Positions 10,283 to 19,856 of a DNA stretch of 64,000 nt are shown piece after piece (within the stretch, counting starts at the first letter, position 1; each line of letters begins with the position of its first letter). The position numbers were made by a program, and so were the translations under genes. The notes under the pieces were generated by a model, which worked only from the letters and a program-made list of their open reading frames with translations, was not told where the DNA came from and searched no databases. Where the stretch lies: positions 48,502,905-48,566,904 of the forward strand of contig CM077010.1 in the NCBI GenBank assembly GCA_039090855.1, read 5' to 3'. This DNA is from Macrothele yani (lineage: Eukaryota > Arthropoda > Arachnida > Araneae > Macrothelidae).

Positions 10283-12094
10283 TGCATGCATTAACCCTTG
10301 CTGACCATCAGCTTTCACATAACGTTTTGGGTACAAGAAGTGGCGATTGCGATCCAGATTCGCTGTGGAGCTTATAACTATCTTGAAGACTTCTCTTCAA
10401 GATTTGCCGCCTATGTGATGAAGATGACAAAAAGTTGTATATTTCCTGTACGAAGTACGAACATAAAAAAGATGTAGCTTCAAAGCAGCATCCCGCTGCA
10501 GATTTCCCAACCAAATTTGCTGAACATGGAATATAGTAGGCTAAACTGTTATGACTTTTTAATCGAGCTTGGAGACCTGAATATTCACCAGACATATTTC
10601 TCGCATTGTCATAACTTTGGCCTCTGCAGTCTTTAACATCGATTTTTAAATCTTGTAACAGCTTCAATAAAGCCTTTCCCATGTCTTCTGTTTTATGACC
10701 AGAGTTGGGCAAGAAGCAAATAAATCGTTCCACTGGTTATCCATTTTTCAGAACATAGCGAAAAATAACAGTCAACTGGTCAACTTTTGACAAATCTGGA
10801 GTGGAGTCTATAATAATAGGGTAATATTTGCTCGACTTCAACTCTTTATTGCGTCAGTGACTTATAAGGCAATTAATGAAATGAATTCTTCACATACATT
10901 CTTCGAAAGGTATGAAGCATTTCCACTTCCCTTATTTCCAAAATTTTTCAAATGTTGCTCCAGAAAAGGGTCAAATTTTCCTATCAGTTCAAGGATACCT
11001 AGATAATTGCCATTATTATTATTCCCTAACTTGTCGTTCGCTCCATTTCCACGAAATGCTAATCCACGGGAAGACAGAAATTTAATGACTTCGATAATCC
11101 GTAGAAGTACTTCTTTCCAATAATTTTTCTCATTCATCAGTTGCTTAATTACAGCAGAATAAATTTTTCCACTATTCTTTGCGCGTGTTAGACTCTTCAG
11201 GCTCAAATGAAGCACTGTGTGTTCGTATAATGTTTTCGTGTTTCCAATCATAGAAACTTATACTTGAGAAAGAACTCTCTCGCTTTGCAAACAGTTTACA
11301 TGGTAAACAAAAAACGTGTCCAGTTGACTCAGAATACAATAGCCATTCTCTTCTTTTAATTTTACCATTTTGCAGACGGTTATAAAATAATCCTTTTGAG
11401 GCAGATCTAAATCAATTACTATAAGATTTTTTTGACACTGTAAAATATATTTCGTTTAAATTTTGATTCGGAGGATTTTTTGTAATATAATCAACAAATG
11501 AATCGTCTACTTTCCGCTTAGCAGAATCTAATATCATAAGATGTAACAAAAGATCATTTCATTCAACAGCTTGAAAATTTCCTCCAAGATTTGTGTTCGA
11601 CTTACGTTCCTCATCCTCACCATCGGAAGACTCACAAATTTGATCTTCACCCTGAGCCTTTAGTTCTTGTTCAGTTGGGTCCTTCACTTCTTCATCGGTA
11701 GATCTTGCAACAAAGCACTGCATTTTCTTTTTACTTACTGTGTCATCTTCTGCCGATTAAAAAAAGTTTTTTAAGTTTCGGTATTTGTTTTAAAAGATGC
11801 CCTTCTTTTTCAATCTTCTTTTTTTCTATTTTCGCATCCAGAAAACTTCGTAGTCGATATTTTCGCTGACGGTGAAGACTAATAGTAATGATTTCCCCCA
11901 AAAGAACAAAGCGAGAATGAAAACACTTATGTAAACTGACAGGAGGGCAGAGGGGGAATCCCAAAGGAGGCAGCTGGTGTCATAAGCTGAATTGGAATGC
12001 ATTCTAACCAGTACTCTGTCTTCTCTTTTTGTCACCCACGATACCCTGGGGACTTGAATTCTTGGAGTCAGATTCCAGTCTTTCAAGCAACATC

Positions 12095-14108
12095 CAGTGG
12101 CGGCTCGTGGTAGGAAAAATAGGTGAAGAGCTACAAGAGCAATATGAAAAGATATCTACTGTCTTTAATGAGAATCAGTTAATGAGAATTTATCTATTTT
12201 TTTATATATTAGATCAATTCTTCTTCCCTTTAAAGATGAAAATTTGTCGATTATGTCGTCAGAAAATGGTTGTTTCTTCGTGACATCAAGAAAATGTCTT
12301 TCTGAATAGGAATATTTGCCAAAGAAGCGAGTTTATCTGGAGAAATAATGTTTCTTGAGTGAGTTTGTATTCTTTTAAGGCAAGAAAAACTTTTTTCCAC
12401 TGAAACACTTGCAGATGCAATTGTTAAAATCAGGGAAAACAATTTATAAGCTTCTGTAAAAATGCCTTTATCTCCATGAAGCACTCGAAGAAGTTCATGA
12501 GTCGATATATTCCTTAAATTTTTATCAGCATATACAAGACTCAGTTCATCTTTAAGGCGCTGGTGTTTAGTAAAAAATTTTCCGTAAAAATGTTGTAGAT
12601 TTTCAAACGCGTGAGAGGGAAAGCCTGAATTAAATTGGTCGAATTTGTTTGTGTCAGCAAGCCAGGCAATTGAAGTTTATCCAAAATTTTGTCTAGCATT
12701 TTGTATAAAGCTTCTGACGTTCTATCTTCACTCACACCATGGAAACCCAAAAATCGCTCAACCGATACACCTTCCGAATCAACAGATTCTATTATTAAAG
12801 AGCACTCGGAAGTCTGGTTATGTCTTCCCATCTACTTGAATATAAAAGCATTGAACTTTTTATTTCATTTTTGACGTAATCGTTTGTATATTCAGAAATG
12901 CATTCAATTAATTCGTTTTGAATAGTTTTTGAGTCACCTGTGAAGACATTTCTTATCGTTTCGTATTGATTTAGAATTTTTAAATGGGTTTTTGATATCA
13001 ACAGTGAAAGCAATTCCTTGAATTTCTACGATTTATCGAGTCAATGCCTTTGTCATGGTCACGGAATGCTAGTTCTTGTTTACTCAAATATAGTACTGCA
13101 TCAATCATTGTCTGCAGGAAAATTCAATTTAAACGAACGCTTTCGCTGAAAGGCATTTTTAAAAGCCTAGCATTCTCCCACAGGGCATCGGCAATGGTAT
13201 TCTGATTCTTTTCAAAATTATTTAGCATTAATTCGTATTTCAGGTGTTCGCTAGAATCACCACGTTTGTGAAGTGACCGTTTTATATTTAAGAAATCTGA
13301 AAATTGTCTTTATTCCACGCCGAATTATATTACTAAAAAATAAGCAGAGCCAACCAAATAATTTTTGTAACACAGAAGGGCTACAAAGCCATTTATATTC
13401 AGTAAACCAACAATTTTTTAAATTATTATTCTAAGATTTGCCGCTCTTCTTGATTTCTTTCTTGGCGACAATTGTCAGTGAATCCGTCGGTCGTCCTTGA
13501 AGTAAAATGTCTCTTTTATTTTCATCTTTCCACCGATTGAACGGAGTTTGCAATAAATTACAGACAATGTCGTTCACAGGATACATACTGAAAACTAAAA
13601 CTATCAGTTAAACTGTACACGAAACTAAAGTAACTAATGAAGTTTTTAACAAACAAACACAAAACACAAAAAAACAAATCTCTTTCGGAAAGTATGTCCC
13701 GAAACACCGCAAAGAAAAAGCCCTACAGTGGATTGCCAAGGGTCCACTGCGATCTCTTCGGAAGGTCACGACTTCAGGTGCAGAGGCTTGGCGTCTCAAG
13801 CTAAAACACTTCACTTGCCCGGCAGATAGGGAAGGGTGACGTCACTGTTACCATGGCAACTCCAACGAAAACTGCAAACTTCTAAGCATTCTCATTTCAG
13901 CTCTTCACTTGAACTGTTTTGCGTATAAGGACTTGTTTTCCCTATTGGACGCGCATTGTGAATTGATATCTAATCAAAATTTTGGGTATTTTAGCACGCA
14001 ATAAAGGCAAAAAAAGAATATATTATACGAAATTATTAAATAAAACCTTATTTCAAATAAAACAGGTGAAGAGGCACTTCACCTACTTCACCTGAAAAGC
14101 CGCCACTG
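12095..14108 (-). mobile_element. hAT element 2
   Basis: The ends are CAGTGGCGGCTCGTGG at 12095 and AAAGCCGCCACTG ending at 14108, forming a terminal inverted repeat. Subterminal AGGTGAAGAG / CTTCACCTACTTCACC words occur inside both ends. Flanking 8-mers GCAACATC (12087-12094) and CCAACATC (14109-14116) agree at seven of eight bases, as expected for an aged hAT target duplication. Length 2014 bp. Confidence 0.9.
12251..13600 (-). pseudogene. hAT transposase of element 2, decayed
   Basis: The minus strand encodes the hAT C-terminal dimerisation motif (SASVSVEKSFSCLKRIQTHS at about 12400) and upstream parts including EGVSVERFLGFHGVSEDRTS, which corresponds to the conserved segment before the first catalytic region. 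An N-terminal segment near 13440-13560 (KDENKRDILLQGRPTDS) is also hAT-like. The pieces lie in different frames and the middle appears shortened. Related in type to the transposase of element 1 but a separate copy. Confidence 0.8.
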
Positions 14109-14119
14109 CCAACATCCCC

Positions 14120-14327
14120 GCCGTCCCGGTGGCCTAAGATATGGCCTCTGATCATTCTTCCGCAAGGGGTCCGGGTTCGAATCCCGAGGCATGGATGTTG
14201 TGTTTGTCTTACGGCACTAACTCTCTCCCTTCCCTGGAACCAGTGACCCTAAATTAGCGACGGGCGACTGCTTATAGTCCGTTGAGTTGTTCATGGCGGT
14301 CGTTAAACCTCAAAAAAAAAAAAAAAA
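14120..14327 (+). mobile_element. tRNA-derived SINE copy
   Basis: Plus-strand copy from the tRNA-like head (GCCGTCCCGGTGGCCTAAG) through the B box (GGTTCGAATCC) to an A tail of 16 at about 14312-14327. It abuts the target duplication of hAT element 2. Confidence 0.95.
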
Positions 14328-14937
14328 CCTACGTCTCAGGGCTGTCCTCAAGCTCAGATTTTTCAATGCCTTGTAAAAATTATGCGCCCGTGCAGTGCAG
14401 TGCCCCTCCCCTTGCCTCCCACTCTTGTTCCCCGTTGTCTGCGAGCTCTGTAAAGGAATTGCTTTCCCTCTCCACCCTCTTGTGGGTTTGACCTTGCTAG
14501 GAAGCTGGAAGAAATAACTTCCTCGGGGACTTCTGAGTCACACTGAATTAACTTTTAAAATGAATTAATATTTTTAATAATTAAACAATACGTCGAATGT
14601 ACTAACACCATTTAATATTTTCTTAAATATTAAAGGAATTGTACTACTCAGTTTATAATTTGTAGAAATGAAAAATCCCATTTTAATCACTTTAATCAAA
14701 GATAAGTCACAAGTCCATGAAGTCATGTTGATATAAAAACTCAAAAGTTCCCCTACCAATAAAGTACACTCTCAATTTACCTCCTGTCGCATTCCGACTG
14801 TACGGGTAAAACAAATGGGGTTAACCATTGTCGCAATGAAAACACCCGAACATTAAAATGGCATATGGCGTGTGCAGCAAAGCTTACATGTCTCACTCAC
14901 ATGACTCTCCTCGTAGGCCCCCGTTTAAATCATGTAA
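14328..14937. other. Intergenic, nothing recognised
   Basis: AT-rich sequence without supported genes, ending at the left arm of the large inverted repeat. Confidence 0.5.
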
Positions 14938-15351
14938 TCCGCTATTTTATGGGATTACATTATTTTTTCAACGAATCATTTATATTTTTCTCTACGATGA
15001 CTAAAATTTCTTCATGAATATTCTACGAAATGCATCTTTTATTGTATGTTAGTTTATTTTTCTCTCTCGCTTTTTCGTGTATGTTCAAAAAATTTTCGGA
15101 TCTATTACAGTTAAAATTAGATTGTAGCAGTATATTTTTTTCTTTATTTCGCGTGTTATTCTATAAACGTTTTCTTCCCATTTCACCCTATTTTTCTTCT
15201 TCTATTTTTGAAATTTCATTCTATGTCCACGCTTCGTACATTTTAGTCCATGTCCCCATCCCATGAAATGTTATTTTGTATTCTAATTTTTGTTCATAAA
15301 TGGATCTTCTGTAAGTTGACAGGTAGGATTTTCCTACCAGTCAACTAACAG

Positions 15352-15906
15352 ATGCCAACAGAAGAAACGTTAACTGACTTGGGCAAAGAAATGAAAAAAA
15401 AAATTCTGCTAAGCAAAGAGTCTGACGAAGTGAAAGTGGCTGCCCTAGTGGTGCAGTGGTCTAAGCGATGGCTTCTGATCATTCGTCCGAAAGGGGTCCG
15501 GGTTCGAATCCCGGAGAGGCATGGATGTTGTGTTTGTCCTAGGGCGCTGGCTCTCTCCCTTCCCTGGAACCAGTAGCCGTAAATTAGGGACGTGCGACTG
15601 CTTATAGCCCATTGAGTTGCTCACGGTGGTCGTTAAACCTCCAATCAAAAAAAAAAAGAAGTGAAAGTGAAATTATACAATCAAGTCTTGAATAAACGCA
15701 TTCATGTTTCAAGCTTTAATCCTCCATTTTCTTCCCATGAATCCCTCCCACGAACTGAAGAACCAGCAAATGAAGAACTTGTCAAGAAAGAAAAAGATGT
15801 TGTAGAAGACCTTGTCATACAGTCCGTTCCAGCTAATTTGAAACGCTATGCAAGAAATGTTTTAGACGTCTTTAAAACAAACTCAGATATTATAGTTTTT
15901 CTTTAA
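15352..15906 (+). pseudogene. Arm-encoded 107-codon ORF, left copy, split by a SINE
   Basis: Same protein as the right-arm copy at 20598-20921. The frame starts at an ATG at 15352 and is broken after SDEVKV by the SINE at 15439-15657; the remainder (VKLYNQVLNKRIHVSSF onward) is open from 15661 to the stop at 15904-15906. Confidence 0.85.
15439..15657 (+). mobile_element. SINE insertion with 12-bp target duplication
   Basis: Full copy flanked by GAAGTGAAAGTG at 15427-15438 and 15658-15669. The right arm of the inverted repeat carries the same site with a single GAAGTGAAAGTG and no SINE, giving a natural empty-site control and showing this SINE arrived after the arms were duplicated. Confidence 0.98.
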
Positions 15907-16195
15907 GATCATTTCAGAAAAGTTCATTCATTCCTAGGGTCAGAAACGAAGCACTTCGTTTTTTTCTAAGATACGTTTTGGAATCTTATAAAAGTGCATA
16001 GGGTCAAAAACGATTTTGTTGATTTTCCAAAGAGGACCGTTTTCGGATTTCTTATGATAGAAAATTCAGGGAAGTTCCCATTGAATAACATGGGAAACTG
16101 CGAAATTTAAGAAGCACGTTTTCGTTCAAGTAAAATATTTTAAAAGGTCTATTTTCGATTCAGTTGAAAACAGATAGGGTGCGTTTCTGAACAGT

Positions 16196-16456
16196 TTATT
16201 TTTTCCTAAGATCAAAACGAATCACTTCGTTTTTCCTAAGGTACGTTTCTGAAAGAAGCAAAAATAGATAAGGGAGAAAATTGGAAAGAAATTTTATGAA
16301 ACCCAGAGTGTTTATTTTCTTATAGCTAGAGGGGTCGTCAGTGAAAGCACTTATTCTCTTCAAACTAAGAGAATGAAGTGTAGTCAGTTTGAAAAAAATT
16401 TCAAACTCCCCAAAGTTTAACCTTTTGTCTGGTTTCGACTCAATACTGTAAAGCAT
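16196..16456 (-). other. Small ORF repeated in both arms (86 codons)
   Basis: Open frame with no recognised domain. The equivalent in the right arm (plus strand, 20090-20308) has a one-base difference in a T run near 20105 that shifts its start. Whether it is coding is unclear. Confidence 0.3.
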
Positions 16457-16571
16457 TGCTCTCAGACCAGTTGAATTCCTGGCCCTTAATGAAATACATT
16501 AAGCCTTTCCCTTAAAAATAACAAATCACTTCTTCAATACCAGATCCCCAATAAATTTCTTTAAGAGTTAT

Positions 16572-16795
16572 GCATTCACACTTTTACTTTTAAAACTTGA
16601 AAGTCATTATTATTTACCTCCTTACAAAAATGAAAAAAACATTCACACTTTTACTTTTAAAACTTGAAATTCATTATTATTTAACTCTTTACAAAAATGA
16701 AACGCATTCACACTTTTACTTTTAAAACTTGAAATTCATTATTATTTAACTCCTTACAAAAATGAAACACATTCACACTTTTACTTTTAAAATTA
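16572..16795. repeat. Tandem array, four units of 65-67 bp
   Basis: ATTCACACTTTTACTTTTAA starts units at about 16574, 16641, 16706 and 16771. The right arm holds a single unit, so the array expanded (or contracted) after arm duplication. Unit-to-unit spacing without unique spacers excludes a CRISPR array. Confidence 0.95.
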
Positions 16796-16908
16796 TAGAA
16801 AAATAGATGCATTCTCACACTATAATTTTTTTCCTACCTCCCTCACCATTTCCTTAAACCATCAATTTAAGGAAGTTCTAAAAATAACTTTTTTTCTCTG
16901 CTACCTCC

Positions 16909-17799
16909 TCAATACATGTTTTTCACAGAACGCAACAAGTCCTTTACATATATTCCTTCCAAGAAGGCTTTGGATGGGATATTCTCCCCAACGGTTTCAG
17001 CAAAAGATTCCGCTAAAGTCTTGGGGTCTAGCATTGCTACAGCCTCCTTGAAGTGTTCTTTAAACTTAGATTGGGGGGTGGCATCAGTACATCTGTGGCC
17101 CATGATGTTTTCAAGCATGCGATCCGGATTAAGGTGACACTGAATACAATAGAATAATTTTTCAGCATGCCCCTGAACGAGATCCAACACCACTTCAATA
17201 AGCATGAAGTAATACTCTTCGTTCGTTAGTGGAGAGGAAGGAACGGGGAGTGAAATCCTCTGATGAAGCAAAACGGTCTTTGTAAAAACTGGACCAAATA
17301 GTAGAATAGTAATGCTGGTCCATATCTTCTCACATTGATCAGCGAGAGCTTCAAATTGTTCACTATTCAGTTTAATGGAATTAGGGTTTAGTCGACGAAA
17401 TCCATTGATCCGAGGGGAAAGCACCTCAAATATATAACTGTGAGGTCCGTCCAAAGAAGGAGAGGCAGAAATAATTAGTTCTCTGTTGATTAACATATCT
17501 TCATTTTCTCCATGCATCCAACGGACTTTTCTCATAAACTAAAGGAAGGTCAGAGCTGTCAATGTGATTCCATTCTTGGTGGGGAAAAAAGATTCCTGTT
17601 CATTCCTGTATCTTCTTACATGAACTCTGATTGTGTTATGGAAATCAGACACTTTCATGAATGCGTTAACCCCTAAATGGAAATGATGAGGTGGGATATC
17701 ATTCAAAGAAATTCCCAATTCAACACATGACTTGGAAGGAACACATACCTTCTTTGATACAGCATCGGAAACTTCATAAGAGGAAGATGATCGCTTCAT
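16909..17799 (-). pseudogene. PC4-like (p15 coactivator-type) protein, one in-frame stop
   Basis: From an ATG at 17799 the frame encodes a Ser-rich start, then FHLGVNAFMKVSDFHNTIRV and VRRYRNE...KNGITLT, the pattern of the PC4 single-strand DNA-binding fold (F-x-I-G-x3-Y-V-x-V-x-D-F, then R-x-Y and a K-x-G-I-S-L-like strand). A TAG at 17539-17541 interrupts; the same frame then continues for about 208 codons to 16909. The second part has another PC4-like strand-helix (NSIKLNSEQFEALADQCEKI) and a C-terminal half with C-x2-C that I do not recognise. PC4 proteins bind ssDNA and act in transcription and repair. The stop could mean decay, readthrough or a base error; downstream openness argues that decay, if any, is recent. 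Confidence 0.65.
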
Positions 17800-17964
17800 G
17801 TTGACAGCTGGAGGAAGAGAAACGAAGGAGTTTGATGGAAGCGGTGAGTCAGGGAACGTGCTGACAGTTCGAAGACGGAGAACAGAATGAGTTAGCTTTG
17901 ATTTGTTCAGGCAAAACTGAGAAGAGGTTGGAGTTCGTCAATTGTTTACTGTTTGATAGTGATC

Positions 17965-18095
17965 TTTATCTTGAAACTGAAATAAACACATCTGGTCTAG
18001 AGGTGACCTTTCCAACAATCCTGATATGATATGTTTGTATAGATAAGTGGAAAGGCAGGGGAATCATTACGTTTTCTTAAACTCAAGACCGAAAT
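17965..18095. repeat. Dispersed repeat, copy A
   Basis: Starts TTTATCTTGAAACTGAAATA and shares about 130 bp with 19293-19420 and 19543-19670 in the same element. Confidence 0.9.
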
Positions 18096-18487
18096 TATTC
18101 TTTTATAGGGTTGAAAATTGGAAAGAAAGAAGATACATGTTATGAAAAAAAGCATTAGAATTCGCTACGGCTGAAGGTCCCCCGAGCGGGTTCATAAACC
18201 AATACTCGTATTAGCCATTCAAAGAATGGGGGTGTCAGGAAAGCCACTATCCCTCATCGTTGCCTTCATGTAACGTACGGAGGTGTTGAACTTCACCAAA
18301 CATGGATCCATAATATTGTAAAAATCATTCAGGTTTACGGGGTTTTTACCAGTGACCTTCATGTATACGAAACATAAGTTCACTTCACATTCACACACTC
18401 ATTCATACAAAAATAAAAAATACGTAAATAAATAATTAAATAAATAAATAAAAAATTAAAGGGTACTAACTGAGCTGCACGGTGGAG

Positions 18488-18922
18488 TCAAGATGGAGGG
18501 AATAACCTCCATCTATCGTCCAGTCGTGCAATAATTGTCGAAGGTTGAGAGCTCAAATAACTAGCCCCTCCATGTTCGATATCACTCTCAGAATCCAAAG
18601 TGAGATCGATAAGCTCCGGCTCCGAATTGATTACATTTATTTCCTAAAGCTCAGACTCGGAATCAATATCCATGGTGAGATCAATCAGCTCTGGCCCCAA
18701 ATTGATTATATTTATTTCCTCAAGCTCAGGCTCTGAATCATTTTCTATGACGAGATCAATCAGCTCTGTCTCCGAATTGATATTTATTTCCTCAAGCTCC
18801 GGTTTTGATTCATTATCCATGACAAGATCAACCAGGTCTGGCTTGTTATCAATAATTTCTCACTGTGATGACGAAGGGAGTCCCATCAACCACCGTATAA
18901 TATATAAATTGTCTATAGTTTC
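18488..18922 (-). pseudogene. Acidic ORF with four tandem SUMO-interaction-like motifs
   Basis: On the minus strand one frame is open from 18922 to 18488 except for TGA at 18860-18862 and TAG at 18644-18646. It encodes four repeats of about 27 residues containing LVDLVMDNE, LIDLVIEND, LIDLTMDID and LIDLTLDSE, each followed by acidic residues and SEPELEEIN-like text. Hydrophobic-D-L-T/V followed by Asp/Glu is the consensus of SUMO-interacting motifs, and tandem motifs are known to favour SUMO chains. A pyrimidine-rich TTTATTTTATTTTTTTCAG sits just upstream of 18922 and could be a splice acceptor. Function is inferred from motif shape only. Confidence 0.5.
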
Positions 18923-19292
18923 CTGAAAAAAATAAAATAAAAAGGATTAGTCTGAAGAAAAGATTCTAATCACTAAAAAGGAACTTAGAATTACGATTCA
19001 TTTAAAAGGGATACATACACCCATAAAAAAAATAGTAATAAAAATAAAGTAAATAAATAAAATCTTACACCATACATAATCAAAAAAAGAAAATTAAAAA
19101 TGTATTTCTACCAAATCATAACCCATGGGAGATGATGGAGGTCCAGAAGATTGCACATTCAAAGGGAGAGTAATATTTGTTTTCAAGAAAGATCTTCGAT
19201 ACTGTATGACTTTCTACGATTTTTCTTAACCCTTTTATTCTTACAGAAGGAAAGATAATGGGCTGTGGTAGCTCTTTAACAAAGGATTTTCC

Positions 19293-19420
19293 TTTATCTT
19301 GAAACTGAAATAAACACATCTGGTCATCAAGGTGACCTTTCCAACAATCCTGATATATGTTTGTATAGATGAGTGGAAAGGCAGGGGAATCATTACGTTT
19401 TCTTAAACTCAAGACCGAAA
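19293..19420. repeat. Dispersed repeat, copy B
   Basis: Copy B starts TTTATCTTGAAACTGAAATA. With copy C it forms a tandem pair of period about 250 bp that continues through ACCCACTGACCA...GTGAAAATCTCTGATAA. Confidence 0.9.
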
Positions 19421-19542
19421 TACGTATCACCCACTGACCATTTCAGTGAAAATCTCTGATAAGATGTGTTTACTCGGATAACATTTGACCCTGTTAAACA
19501 AGACGCTGCTTTTAAACTTAAGACTGAAAACAAAGGATTCCC

Positions 19543-19670
19543 TTTATCTTGAAACTGAAGTACACACATCTGGTTGAGAGGTAACCTTTCCAACAACCAT
19601 GATATGATGTGTTTGTATAGATAAGTGGAAAGGCCGGGGAATCATTACATTTTCTTAAACTCAACACCGA
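19543..19670. repeat. Dispersed repeat, copy C
   Basis: Third copy, with several substitutions, ending near ACACCGAAATA; the shared region continues to about 19735. Confidence 0.9.
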
Positions 19671-19856
19671 AATATCTATCACCCAACTGACCAGTACAGT
19701 GAAAATCTCTGATAATGTGTGTTTCCTCAGAACCCGTTTCGCTTGAAAACAAAGTCGTTTTCCTGTCCGAGAGATACTGAGGCAATACAAGACAAAGGAT
19801 CTAATTCAGCTTCGTCATCACGCTGATTCTGTCATTTCCGTTTCGATTGAAATCGA

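Larger units (their letters stand above)
7880..11970 (-). pseudogene. hAT transposase (ZMYM1-like), split and decayed
   Basis: Reading on minus from about 11970: a Lys/Glu-rich start (LLKQIPKLKKLF), an acidic segment, the TTF-like region, then DCRGQSYDNARNMSG near 10600, which matches the conserved R-G-x-x-YDNxxNM motif around a catalytic Asp. The C-terminal dimerisation region (AAGERSSSLLKIVHNY) lies at 9400-9572. It resumes at 8015 beyond the Tc1 element with LRTSSSEER, then after a frameshift VTFYDIVEDLATKKSRKK. Several stops and frameshifts are present. The protein family catalyses cut-and-paste transposition; this copy is not functional. Confidence 0.85.
7374..11990 (-). mobile_element. 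hAT element 1, interrupted by a Tc1-like element
   Basis: The left end at 7374 begins CAGGGGCGGGTTTAAG, typical of hAT termini, followed by GCGCCCTGGGCC. A minus-strand hAT transposase of the ZMYM1/TTF-finger type fills 7880-11990 apart from the Tc1 insertion. The right terminus was not found; it may have been removed before or during insertion of the second hAT at 12095. The right boundary given is only the upstream limit of recognisable transposase. Confidence 0.75.
14938..16790 (+). repeat. Left arm of the large inverted repeat
   Basis: Matches the reverse complement of 19857-21325 almost throughout. It is longer because of a SINE insertion (15439-15657) and extra copies of a 65-bp tandem unit at the inner end. 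Confidence 0.95.

Noticed and set aside
14120..14190. True tRNA gene
   Set aside because: The A and B boxes belong to the SINE head; acceptor pairing is not preserved and an A-tailed body follows.
16572..16795. CRISPR-like array
   Set aside because: Units are 65-67 bp with no unique spacers between them, in a eukaryotic context; it is an ordinary tandem repeat.
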